Below are positions 1 through 12,346 of a stretch of 64,000 nucleotides of DNA, one piece after another. The DNA is taken from contig NC_134701.1 in assembly GCF_043290135.1 (NCBI RefSeq), positions 3,009,501 to 3,073,500 of the forward strand, given 5' to 3'. The stretch's first letter is position 1, and the number at the start of each line of letters is the position of its first letter. The notes below the pieces were generated by a model. The model ran no database searches. It was not told the origin of the DNA and saw only the letters and a program-made list of their open reading frames with translations. Source of the DNA: Rhipicephalus microplus (taxonomy: Eukaryota > Arthropoda > Arachnida > Ixodida > Ixodidae). The position numbers were made by a program, and so were the translations under genes.

Positions 1-398
1 TGCATGCGCTTTACCGAGAATATCACAATATAGCAGTTTCGTACTTGTAACGGTAGAACACGCAGTATTTGGCTTGTTCATGCCGTTTTGTGTGCTTTCA
101 CAACATTTCACCTATCGCAGTTTAATACTCGCAATAAAACAACACTATCTCGTTAGATGACGTCGTTTTTGGTAGTTTCACGACGCTACCTAGCTTAAAC
201 TAACCTAACCTAACCTAACCTTCGACCTTCTATCGTTAGAAAACGTTTTACTCGCTACTTTACATTGCTTTCTACAACATTATGACGGTTTCAAGCGCTT
301 TCACATTAGATATCACAGTTCCCAACTTGTAAAGGTGAAAAACACTGCATCTCACTAAGTGACATTGTTTAATGCGGTTTTACGACGGTTCATACCTT
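1..398 (+). repeat. Subtelomeric satellite block, left-truncated by the window
   Basis: This block enters in the second half of the first monomer of a trimer, then carries monomer 2 (starting near position 45) and monomer 3 (starting near 221), ending in the usual junction TTCATACCTT before CCTAA. It has the rare spelling CCTTCGACCTTC at monomer 3, which recurs near 35503 and 43019, so the window starts inside a copy of the segment also seen at about 35285 and 42807. No gene is seen. Confidence 0.85.
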
Positions 399-1060
399 AA
401 CCTAACCTAACCTAACCTAACCTAACCTAACCTTACCTAACCTAACCTAACCTAACCTAACCCAACCCAACCCAACCTAACCTAACCTAACCTAAACTAA
501 CCTAACCCAACCTAACCTAACCTAACCTAACGTAACCCAACCTAACCCAACCCAACCCAACCTAACCTAACCTAAGCTAACCTAACCTAAGCTAACCAAA
601 CCTAACCTAACCTAACTTAACCTAACCTAACGTAACCTAACCTAACCTAACCTATTCTAACGTAACCTAACCTTACCTGACCTAACCTAACCTAACGTAA
701 CCTAACCTAACCTAACATAACCTAACGTAACCTAACCTAACCTAACCTAACCTAACGTAACCTAACCTAACCTAACCCAACCCAACCCAACCCAACCCAA
801 CCCAACAACACCCAACCCAACCTAACCTAACCTAACCTAACCTTACCTAACCTAACCAAATTATCCTTACCTAACCTAACCTAACCTAACGTAACCTAAC
901 CTAACATAACCTAACGTAACCTAACCTAACCTAACCTAACCCAACCTAACCTAACCTAACCTAAACTAACCCAACTCAACCCAACCTAACCTAATCTAAC
1001 CTAACCTAACCAAACCTAACCTAACCTAACCTAACCTAACCTAACCTAACCTAACCTAAC
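399..1060 (+). repeat. Long CCTAA telomere-type array L1 (662 bp)
   Basis: Mostly CCTAA pentamers with variant pentamers in a fixed order: CCCAA clusters, AAACTAACC, AAGCTAACC, AACTTAACC, CTATTCTAACG, CCTGACC, a block of CCCAA repeats near 776-818, an AAATTATCC interruption near 858-866 and CTCAACCC near 975. The same order recurs in the other long arrays, so they are copies of one ancestral array rather than independent telomerase products. The G-rich strand (TTAGG) is the minus strand. Confidence 0.95.
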
Positions 1061-1189
1061 GACGGTTGCAAGCGCTTTCACATTAAATATCGCAGTTCCC
1101 CACTTTTAATGGTGAAAAACACTGCATCTCAGTAATTGACATTGTTTAATGCGGTTTTACGACGGTTCATATCTTAAACTAACCTAAAT

Positions 1190-1745
1190 TTCGCACTTGT
1201 ATCTAAAAACGCTCTATTACACTGTTTTGTTCACAATTACGATTCTTGCATAACCTCACAGTTTTTCACCAACTTATTGCAGTACAGAACGCTGTATCTC
1301 GCTAAATGACATTGTTCTTTAAGGTTTCACGATGCTTGCATGCGCTTTAACGACAATATCACAATATAGCAGTTTCGCACTTGTAACGGTAGAACACGCA
1401 GTATTTGGCTTGTTCATGCCGTTTTGTGTGCTTTCAGATCATTTCACCTATCGCAGTTTAATACTCGCTATAAAACAACACTATCTCGTTAGATGACGTC
1501 GTTTTTGGTAGTTTCACGACGCTACCTAGCTTAAACTAACCTAACCTAACCTAACCGCACTTCTATCGTTAGAAAACGTTTTACTCGCAACTTTACAATG
1601 TTTTCTACAAGATTAGGACGGTTTCATGCGCTTTCACATTAGATATCGTAGTTCCTGACTTGTAATGTTGAAAAACACTACATCTCACTAAGTGACATTG
1701 TTTAATGCGGTTTTACGACGGTTGATATGTCAACCTAACCTAACA
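1190..1745 (+). repeat. Reference trimer (higher-order repeat) of the satellite
   Basis: Three diverged monomers: about 1190-1373 (begins TTCGCACTTGTATC), 1374-1553 (begins TTCGCACTTGTAACGG) and 1554-1745 (begins GCACTTCTATCG here, TTCGCACTTCTATCG in most copies). Each has an ATCTC...TGAC core in its second half, at 1296, 1483 and 1682. The next trimer starts at 1746, giving a 556 bp period. Monomers 2 and 3 are separated by a short CCTAA stub of about four pentamers, and trimers by a stub of about two. No promoter or coding signal is evident. Confidence 0.85.
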
Positions 1746-2403
1746 TTCGCACTTGTATCTAAAGACGCTCAATTACATTGTTTCATTCACAATTACGATA
1801 TTTGCTTGACCTCACAGTTTCTCACCAACTTATTACAGTACAGAACGCTGTATCTCGCTAAATGACATCGTTCTTTAAGGTTTCACGATACTTGCATGCG
1901 CTTTACCGAGAATGTCACAACATAGCAGTTTCGCACTTGTAACGGTACAACACGCAGTATTTGGCTTGTTCGTGCCGTTTTGTGTGCTTTCACAACATTT
2001 TACCTATCGCAGTTTCGTACACGCAATAAAACATCACTATCTCGTTAGATGACGTCGTTTTTGGTGGTTTCACGACGCTACCTAGCTTAAACTAACATAA
2101 CTCAACCTAACATAACCTTCGCACTTCTATCGTTAGAAAACGTTTTACTCGCTACTTTACATTGCTTTCTACAACATTACGACGGTTTCAAGCGCTTTCA
2201 CATTAGATATCGCAGTTCCCAACTTGTAAAGGTGAAAAACACTGCATCTCACTAAGTGACATTGTTTAATGCGGTTTTAGCGCGGTTCATATCTTAACCT
2301 AACCTAACCTAACCTAACCTAACCTAACCCAACCTAACCTAACCTAACCTAACCAAACCTAACCTAACGTAACCTAACCTAACCTAACCTAACCTAACCT
2401 AAC

Positions 2404-2518
2404 GACGTTTGCAAGCGCTTTCACATTAGATATCGCAGTTCCCGACTTGTAATGGTGAAAAACACTGCATCTCACTAAGTGACATTGTTTAATGCGGTTT
2501 TACGACGGTTCATATCTT
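2404..2518 (+). repeat. Reference half-monomer between two CCTAA runs
   Basis: A 115 bp unit starting GACGTTTGCAAGCGC and ending TTCATATCTT. It matches the second half of monomer 3 of the trimer, from its GACGGTTTCAAGCGC to the trimer end. It recurs at almost constant length wherever two short CCTAA runs are adjacent, for example 6741-6855, 9994-10108, 14174-14288, 33289-33403 and 60121-60235. It shows that CCTAA runs replace the first part of monomer 3 rather than fall at random positions. Confidence 0.85.
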
Positions 2519-4741
2519 AACCTAACCTAACCTTACCTAAACCAACCTAACCTAACCTAACCTAACCAAACCTTACCTAACATACCCTAACCTAACCTAA
2601 CCTAACCTAACCTAACCTAACCAAACCTAACCTAACCTATCCTAACGTAACCTAACCTAACCTAACCTAACCTAACCTAACCTAACGACGTTTGCAAGCG
2701 CTTTCACATTAGATATCGCAGTTCCCGACTTGTAATGGTGAAAAACACTGCATCTCACTAAGTGACATTGTTTAATGCGGTTTTACGACGGTTCATATCT
2801 TAACCTAACCTAACATTCGCACTTGTATTAAAAAACGCTCTATTACACTGTTTCGTTCACAATTAGGATATTTGCATAACCTCACAGTTTTTCACCAACT
2901 TATTGCAGTACAGAACGCTGTATCTCGCTAAATGACATCGTTCTTTAAGGTTTCACGATACTTGCATGCGCTTTACCGAGAATGTCACAACATAGCAGTT
3001 TCGCACTTGTAACGGTACAACACGCAGTATTTGGCTTGTTCATGCCGTTTTGTGTGCTTTCACAACATTTTACCTATCGCAGTTTCGTACTCGCAATAAA
3101 ACAACACTATCTCGTTAGATGACGTCGTTTTTTGTGGTTTCACGACGCTACCTAGCTTAAACTAACATAACTCAACCTAACATAACCTTCGCACTTCTAT
3201 CGTTAGAAAACGTTTTACTCGCTACTTTACATTGCTTTCTACAACATTACGACGGTTTCAAGCGCTTTCACATTAGATATCGCAGTTCTCAACTTGTAAA
3301 GGTGAAAAACACTGCATCTCACTAAGTGACATTGTTTAATGCGGTTTTATCGCGGTTCATATTTTAACCTAACCTAACCTAACCTAACCTAACCCAACCT
3401 AACCTAACATAACCTAACCTAACCTAACCTAACCTAACCAAACCTAACCTAACGTAACCTAACCTAACCTAAGCTAACCTAACCTAACCTAACCTAACCT
3501 AACGACGTTTGCAAGCGCTTTCACATTAGATATCGCAGTTCCCGACTTGTAATGGTGAAAAACACTGCATCTCACTAAGTGACATTGTTTAATGCGGTTT
3601 TACGACGGTTCATATCTTAACCTAACCTAACATTCGTACTTGTATTGAAAAACGCTTTATTACACTGTTTCGTTCACAATTACGATATTTGCATAACCTC
3701 ACAGTTTTTCACCAACTTATTGCAGTACAGAACGCTGTATCTCGCTAAATGACATTGTTCTTTAAGGTTTCACGATGCTTGCATGCGCTTTAACGAGAAT
3801 ATCACAATATAGCAGTTTCGCACTTGTAACGGTAGAACACGCAGTATTTGGCTTGTTCATGCCGTTTTGTGTGCTTTCACAACATTTCACCTATCGCAGT
3901 TTAATACTCGCAATAAAACAACACTATCTCGTTAGATGACGTCGTTTTTGGTAGTTTCACGACGCTACCTAGCTTAAACTAACCTAACCTAACCTAACCT
4001 TCGCACTTCTATCGTTAGAAAACGTTTTACTCGCAGCTTTACAATGTTTTCTACAAGATTACGACGGTTTCATGCGCTTTCACATTAGATATCGTAGTTC
4101 CCGACTTGTAATGTTGAAAAACACTACATCTCACTAAGTGACATTGTTTAATGCGGTTTTACGACGGTTGATTTGTGAACCTAACCTAACATTCGCACTT
4201 GTATCTAAAGACGCTCAATTACACTGTTTCGTTCACAATTACGATATTTGCTTGACCTCACAGTTTCTCACCAACTTATTACAGTACAGAACGCTGTATC
4301 TCGCTAAAGGACTTCGTTCTTTAAGGTTTCACGATACTTGCATGCGCTTTACCGAGAATGTCACAACTTAGCAGTTTCGCACTTGTAACGGTACAACACG
4401 CAGTATTTGGCTTGTTCATGCCGTTTTGTGTGCTTTCACAACATCTCACCTATCGCAGTTTCGTACTCGCAATAAAACAACACTATCTCGTTAAATGACG
4501 TCGTTTTTGGTGGTTTCACGACGCTACCTAGCTTAAACTAACATAACTCAACCTAACATAACCTTCGCACTTATATCGTTAGAAAACGTTTTACTCGCTA
4601 CTTTACATTGCTTTCTACAACATTATGACGGTTTCAAGCGCTTTCACATTAGATATCACAGTTCCCAACTTGTAAAGGTGAAAAACACTGCATCTCACTA
4701 AGTGACATTGTTTAATGCGGTTTTACGACGGTTCATACCTT

Positions 4742-5406
4742 AACCTAACGTAACCTAACCTAACCTAACCTTACCTAACCTAACCTAACCTAACCTAACC
4801 CAACCCAACCCAACCTAACCTAACCTAACCTAAACTAACCTAACCCAACCTAACCTAACCTAAGCTAACCTAACCCAACCTAACCCAACCCAACCCAACC
4901 TAACCTAACCTAAGCTAACCTAACCTAAGCTAACCAAACCTAACCTAACCTAACTTAACCTAACCTAACGTAACCTAACCTAACCTAACCTATTCTAACG
5001 TAACCTAACCTTACCTGACCTAACCTAACCTAACGTAACCTAACCTAACCTAACATAACCTAACGTAACCTAACCTAACCTAACCTAACCTAACGTAACC
5101 TAACCTAACCTAACCCAACCTAACCCAACCCAACCCAACCCAACAACACCCAACCCAACCTAACCTAACCTAACCTAACCTTACCTAACCTAACCAAATT
5201 ATCCTTACCTAACCTAACCTAACCTAACGTAACCTAACCTAACCTAACGTAACCTAACCTAACCTAACGTAACCTAACCTAACCTAACCTGACCCAACCT
5301 AACCTAACCTAACCTAAACTAACCCAACTCAACCCAACCTAACCTAATCTAACCTAACCTAACCTAACCTAACCAAACCTAACCTAACCTAACCTAACCT
5401 AACCTA
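4742..5406 (+). repeat. Long CCTAA telomere-type array L2 (about 665 bp)
   Basis: It has the same variant order as L1, with the CCCAA-rich block at 5124-5156 and the AAATTATCC interruption near 5195. It differs from L1 by a few pentamers and single-base changes. It is nearly the same as L5, which lies 12383 bp downstream. Confidence 0.95.
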
Positions 5407-8400
5407 CGACGGTTGCAAGCGCTTTCACATTAAATATCGCAGTTCCCCACTTTTAATGGTGACGAACACTGCATCTCAGTAATTGACATTGTTTAATGCG
5501 GTTTTACGACGGTTCATATCTTAACCTAACCTAACATTCGCACTTGTATCTCAAAACGCTCTATTACACTGTTTTGTTCACAATTACGATACTTGCATAA
5601 CCTCACAGTTTTTCACCAACTTATTGCTGTACAGAACGCTGTATCTCGCTAAATGACATTGTTCTTTAAGGTTTCACGATGCTTGCATGCGCTTTAACGA
5701 GAATATCGCAATATAGCAGTTTCGCACTTGTAACGGTAGAACACGCAGTATTTGGCTTGTTCATGCCGTTTTGTGTGCTTTCACAACATGTCACCTATCG
5801 CAGTTTAATACTCGCTATAAAACAACACTATCTCGTTAGATGACGTCGTTTTTGGTAGTTTCACGACGCTACCTAGCTTAAACTAACCTAACCTAACCTT
5901 CGCACTTCTATCGTTAGAAAACGTTTTACTCGCAACTTTACAATGTTTTCTACAAGATTACGACGGTTTCATGCGCTTTCACATTAGATATCGTAGTTCC
6001 TGACTTGTAATGTTGAAAAACACTACATCTCACTAAGTGACATTGTTTAATGCGGTTTTACGACGATTGATATGTCAACCTAACCTAACATTCGCACTTG
6101 TATCTAAAGACGCTCAATTACATTGTTTCATTCACAATTACGATATTTGCTTGACCTCACAGTTTCTCACCAACTTATTACAGTACAGAACGCTGTATCT
6201 CGCTAAATGACATCGTTCTTTAAGGTTTCACGATACTTGCATGCGCTTTACCGAGAATGTCACAACATAGCAGTTTCGCACTTGTAACGGTACAACACGC
6301 AGTATTTGGCTTGTTCATGCCGTTTTGTGTGCTTTCACATTTTACCTATCGCAGTTTCGTACTCGCAATAAAACAACACTATCTCGTTAGATGACGTCGT
6401 TTTTGGTGGTTTCACGACGCTACCTAGCTTAAACTAACATAACTCAACCTAACATAACCTTCGCACTTCTATCGTTAGAGAACGTTTTACTCGCTACTTT
6501 ACATTGCTTTCTACAACATTACGACGGTTTCAAGCGCTTTCACATTAGATATCGCAGTTCCCAACTTGTAAAGGTGAAAAACACTGCATCTCACTAAGTG
6601 ACATTGTTTAATGCGGTTTTAGCGCGGTTCATATCTTAACCTAACCTAACCTAACCTAACCTAACCCAACCTAACCTAACCTAACCTAACCAAACCTAAC
6701 CTAACGTAACCTAACCTAACCTAACCTAACCTAACCTAACGACGTTTGCAAGCGCTTTCACATTAGATATCGCAGTTCCCGACTTGTAATGGTGAAAAAC
6801 ACTGCATCTCACTAAGTGACATTGTTTAATGCGGTTTTACGACGGTTCATATCTTAACCTAACCTAACCTTACCTAAACCAACCTAACCTAACCTAACCT
6901 AACCTAACCAAACCTTACCTAACATACCCTAACCTAACCTAACCTAACCTAACCTAACCTAACCAAACCTAACCTAACCTAACCTAACCTAACCTAACCT
7001 AACCTAACCTAACCTAACCTAACCTAACGACGTTTGCAAGCGCTTTCACATTAGATATCGCAGTTCCCGACTTGTAATGGTGAAAAACACTGCATCTCAC
7101 TAAGTGACATTGATTAATGCGGTTTTACGACGGTTCATTTCTTAACCTAACCTAACATTGGTACTTGTATTGAAAAACGCTCTATTACACTGTTTCGTTC
7201 ACAATTACGATATTTGCATAACCTCACAGTTTTTCACCAACTTATTGCAGTACAGAACGCTGTATCTCGCTAAATGACATCGTTCTTTAAGGTTTCACGA
7301 TACTTGCATGCGCTTTACCGAGAATGTCACAACATAGCAGTTTCGCACTTGTAACGGTACAACACGCAGTATTTGGCTTGTTCATGCCGTTTTGTGTGCT
7401 TTCACAACATTTTACCTATCGCAGTTTCGTACTCGCAATAAAACAACACCATCTCGTTAGATGACGTCGTTTTTTGTGGTTTCACGACGCTACCTAGCTT
7501 AAACTAACATAACTCAACCTAACATAACCTTCGCACTTCTATCGTTAGAAAACGTTTTACTCGCTACTTTACATTGCTTTCTACAACATTACGACGGTTT
7601 CAAGCGCTTTCACATTAGATATCGCAGTTCTCAACTTGTAAAGGTGAAAAACACTGCATCTCACTAAGTGACATTGTTTAATGCGGTTTTATCGCGGTTC
7701 ATATTTTAACCTAACCTAACCTAACGTAACCTAACCCAACCTAACCTAACATAACCTAACCTAACCTAACCTAACCAAACCTAACCTAACGTAACCTAAC
7801 CTAACCTAAGCTAACCTAACCTAACCTAACCTAACCTAACGACGTTTGCAAGCGCTTTCACATTAGATATCGCAGTTCCCGACTTGTAATGGTGAAAAAC
7901 ACTGCATCTCACTAAGTGACATTGTTTAATGCGGTTTTACGACGGTTCATATCTTAACCTAACCTAACATTCGTACTTGTATTGAAAAACGCTCTATTAC
8001 ACTGTTTCGTTCACAATTACGATATTTGCATAACCTCACAGTTTTTCACCAACTTATTGCAGTACAAAACGCTGTATCTCGCTAAATGACATTGTTCTTT
8101 AAGGTTTCACGATGCTTGCATGCGCTTTAACGAGAATATCACAATATAGCAGTTTCGTACTTGTAACGGTAGAACACGCAGTATTTGGCTTGTTCATGCC
8201 GTTTTGTGTGCTTTCACAACATTTCTCCTATCGCAGTTTAATACTCGCAATAAAACAACACTATCTCGTTAGATGACGTCGTTTTTGGTAGTTTCACGAC
8301 GCTACCTAGCTTAAACTAACCTAACCTAACCTAACCTTCGCACTTCTATCGTTAGAAAACGTTTTACTCGCAACTTTACAATGTTTTCTACAAGATTACG

Positions 8401-9073
8401 ACGGTTTCATGCGCTTTCACATTAGATATCGTAGTTCCCGACTTGTAATGTTGAAAAACACTACATCTCACTAAGTGACATTGTTTAATGCGGTTTTACG
8501 ACGGTTGATTTGTGAACCTAACCTAACATTCGCACTTGTATCTAAAGACGCTCAATTACACTGTTTCGTTCACAATTACGATATTTGCTTGACCTCACAG
8601 TTTCTCACCAACTTAGTACAGAACGCTGTATCTCGCTAAAGGACATCGTTCTTTAAGGTTTCACGATACTTGCATGCGCTTTACCGTGAATGTCACAACT
8701 TAGCAGTTTCGCACTTGTAACGGTACAACACGCAGTATTTGGCTCCTTCATGCCGTTTTGTGTGCTTTCACAACATTTCACCTATCGCAGTTTCGTACTC
8801 GGAATAAAACAACACTATCTCGTTAAATGACGTCGTTTTTGGTGGTTTCACGACGCTACCTAGCTTAAACTAACATAACTCAACCTAACATAACCTTCGC
8901 ACTTCTATCGTTAGAAAACGTTTTACTCGCTACTTTACATTGCTTTCTACAACATTATGACGGTTTCAAGCGCTTTCACATTAGATATCACAGTTCCCAA
9001 CTTGTAAAGTTGAAAAACACTGCATCTCACTAAGTGACATTGTTTAATGCGGTTTTACGACGGTTCATACCTT
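5407..9073 (+). repeat. Satellite and short CCTAA runs after L2
   Basis: Satellite 5407-6636; CCTAA 6637-6740; half-monomer 6741-6855; CCTAA 6856-7028; satellite 7029-7707; CCTAA 7708-7840; satellite 7841-9073. This repeats the 4.34 kb superunit layout of the preceding region. A change to TTAGAGAACG near 6474 is shared with 18853. The open frame near 8488 is shortened by a deletion near 8615. No gene is seen. Confidence 0.9.
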
Positions 9074-9221
9074 AACCTAACGTAACCTAACCTAACCTAA
9101 CCTAACCTTACCTAACCTAACCTAACCTAACCTAACCTAACCTAACCAAACCTAACCTAACGTAACCTAACCTAACCTAAGCTAACCTAACATAACCTAA
9201 CCTAACCTAACCTAACCTAAC
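9074..9221 (+). repeat. Hybrid short CCTAA array (long-array head, S3 tail)
   Basis: It begins like a long array (AACCTAACG then a CCTTACC variant) but after about 40 bp continues as the tail of an S3 short run (CCAAACC, AACGTAACC, AAGCTAACC) and ends at a class S half-monomer. It sits where the superunit spacing predicts a third long array (4332 bp after L2), so that array has been lost by recombination between CCTAA runs. Confidence 0.75.
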
Positions 9222-12200
9222 GACGTTTGCAAGCGCTTTCACATTAGATATCGCAGTTCCCGACTTGTAATGGTGAAAAACACTGCATCTCACTAAGTGA
9301 CATTGTTTAATGCGGTTTTACGACGGTTCATATCTTAACCTAACCTAACATTCGTACTTGTATTGAAAAATGCTCTATTACACTGTTTCGTTCACAATTA
9401 CGATATTTGCATAACCTCACAGTTTTTCACCAACTTATTGCAGTACAGAACGCTGTATCTCGCTAAATGACATTGTTCTTTAAGGTTTCACGATGCTTGC
9501 ATGCGCTTTAACGAGAATATCACAATATAGCAGTTTCGTACTTGTAACGGTAGAACACGCAGTATTTGGCTTGTTCATGCCGTTTTGTGTGCTTTCACAA
9601 CATTTCACCTATCGCAGTTTAATACTCGCAATAAAACAACACTATCTCGTTAGATGACGTCGTTTTTGGTAGTTTCACGACGCTACCTAGCTTAAACTAA
9701 CCTAACCTAACCTAACCTTCGCACTTCTATCGTTAGAAAACGTTTTACTCGCAGCTTTACAATGTTTTCTACAAGATTACGACGGTTTCATGCGCTTTCA
9801 CATTAGATATCGTAGTTCCCGACTTGTAATGTTGAAAAACACTACATCTCACTAAGTGACATTGTTTAATGCGGTTTTAGCGCGGTTCATATCTTAACCA
9901 AACCTAACCTAACCTAACCCAACCTAACCTAACCTAACCTAACCAAACCTAACCTAACGTAACCTAACCTAACCTAACCTAACCTAACCTAACGACGTTT
10001 GCAAGCGCTTTCACATTAGATATCGCAGTTCCCGACTTGTAATGGTGAAAAACACTGCATCTCACTAAGTGACATTGTTTAATGTGGTTTTACGACGGTT
10101 CATATCTTAACCTAACCTAACCTTACCTAAACCAACCTAACCTAACCTAACCTAACCAAACCTTACCTAACATACCCTAACCTAACCTAACCTAACCTAA
10201 CCAAACCTAACCTAACCTAACCTAACGTAACCTAACCTAACCTAACCTAACCTAACCTAACCTAACGACGTTTGCAAGCGCTTTCACATTAGATATCGCA
10301 GTTCCCGACTTGTAATGGTGAAAAACACTGCATCTCACTAAGTGACATTGATTAATGCGGTTTTACGACGGTTCATATCTTAACCTAACCTAACATTCGC
10401 ACTTGTATTAAAAAACGCTCTATTACACTGTTTCGTTCACAATTAGGATATTTGCATAACCTCACAGTTTTTCACCAACTTATTGCAGTACAGAACGCTG
10501 TATCTCGCTAAATGACATCGTTCTTTAAGGTTTCACGATACTTGCATGCGCTTTACCGAGAATGTCACAACATAGCAGTTTCGCACTTGTAACGGTACAA
10601 CACGCAGTATTTGGCTTGTTCATGCCGTTTTGTGTGCTTTCACAACATTTTACCTATCGCAGTTTCGTACTCGCAATAAAACAACACTATCTCGTTAGAT
10701 GACGTCGTTTTTTGTGGTTTCACGACGCTACCTAGCTTAAACTAACATAACTCAACCTAACATAACCTTCGCACTTCTATCGTTAGAAAACGTTTTACTC
10801 GCTACTTTACATTGCTTTCTACAACATTACGACGGTTTCAAGCGCTTTCGCATTAGATATCGCAGTTCTCAACTTGAAAGGTGAAAAACACTGCATCTCA
10901 CTAAGTGACATTGTTTAATGCGGTTTTATCGCGGTTCATATTTTAACCTAACCCAACCTAACCTAACCTAACCTAAACTAACCCAACTCAACCCAACCTA
11001 ACCTAATCTAACCTAACCTAACCTAACCTAACCAAACCTAACCTAACCTAACCTAACCTAACCTAACCTAACCTAACGACGGTTGCAAGCGCTTTCACAT
11101 TAAATATCGCAGTTCCCCACTTTTAATGGTGAAAAACACTGCATCTCAGTAATTGACATTGTTTAATGCGGTTTTACGACGGTTCATATCTTAACCTAAC
11201 CTAACATTCGCACTTGTATCTAAAAACGCTCTATTACACTGTTTTGTTCACAATTACGATACTTTCATAACCTCACAGTTTTTCACCAACTTATTGCAGT
11301 ACAGAACGCTGTATCTCGCTAAATGACATTGTTCTTTAAGGTTTCACGATGCTTGCATGCGCTTTACCGAGAATGTCACAACATAGCAGTTTCGCACTTG
11401 TAACGGTACAACACGCAGTATTTGGCTTGTTCATGCCGTTTTGTGTGCTTTCACAACATTTTACCTATCGCAGTTTCGTACTCGCAATAAAACAACACTA
11501 TCTCGTTAGATGACGTCGTTTTTTGTGGTTTCACGACGCTACCTAGCTTAAACTAACATAACTCAACCTAACATAACCTTCGCACTTCTATCGTTAGAAA
11601 ACGTTTTACTCGCTACTTTACATTGCTTTCTACAACATTACGACGGTTTCAAGCGCTTTCACATTAGATATCGCAGTTCCCAATTTGTAAAGGTGAAAAA
11701 CACTGCATCTCACTAAGTGACATTGTTTAATGCGGTTTTACGACGGTTCATACCTTAACCTAACGTAACCTAACCTAACTTAACCCAACCTAACATAACA
11801 TAACCTAACCTAACCTAACCTAACCTAACCAAACCTAACCTAACGTAACCTAACCTAACCTAACCTAACCTAACCTAACGACGTTTGCAAGCGCTTTCAC
11901 ATTAGATATCGCAGTTTCCGACTTGTAATGGTGAAAAACACTGCATCTCACTAAGTGACATTGTTTAATGCGGTTTTACGACGGTTCATATCTTAACCTA
12001 ACCTAACATTCGTACTTGTTTTGAAAAACGCTCTATTACACTGTTTCGTTCACAATTACGATATTTGCATAACCTCACAGTTTTTCACCAACTTATTGCA
12101 GTACAGAACGCTGTATCTCGCTAAATGACATTGTTCTTTAAGGTTTCACGATGCTTGCATGCGCTTTAACGAGAATATCACAATATAGCAGTTTCGCACT

Positions 12201-12346
12201 TGTAACGGTAGAACACGCAGTATTTGGCTTGTTCATGCCGTTTTGTGTGCTTTCACAACATTTCACCTATCGCAGTTTAATACTCGCAATAAAACAACAC
12301 TATCTCGTTAGATGACGTCGTTTGTGGTAGTTTCACGACGCTACCT
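9222..12346 (+). repeat. Rearranged satellite and CCTAA region
   Basis: Satellite 9222-9895; CCTAA 9896-9993; half-monomer 9994-10108; CCTAA 10109-10266; satellite 10267-10944; CCTAA 10945-11077; satellite 11078-11756; CCTAA 11757-11879; satellite 11880-12346. The run at 10945-11077 has an S3-like head and a long-array tail (CTCAACCC, AATCTAACC) and is followed by the class L half-monomer, the reciprocal of the hybrid at 9074-9221. The last satellite stops within monomer 2 at CGCTACCT, where an array begins directly. Confidence 0.85.

Larger units (their letters stand above)
1061..4741 (+). repeat. Satellite and short CCTAA runs between L1 and L2
   Basis: This is the clearest full superunit. 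Satellite 1061-2295 (class L half-monomer, trimer A, trimer B); CCTAA 2296-2403; half-monomer 2404-2518; CCTAA 2519-2686; satellite 2687-3365 (half plus trimer); CCTAA 3366-3503; satellite 3504-4741 (half plus two trimers). Together with L1 the unit is 4343 bp. The three short CCTAA runs have distinct variant patterns (called S1, S2 and S3 here): S2 carries AACATACCC and S3 carries AACATAACC followed by AAGCTAACC. A 77-codon open frame at 4138-4371 crosses the trimer junction and is not considered a gene. Confidence 0.9.

Noticed and set aside
1480..1500. TGACGTCG in monomer 2, similar to a cAMP-response element
   Set aside because: One base off the palindromic consensus, and seven- or eight-base matches are expected by chance in a satellite. 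Repetition across copies is not independent evidence.
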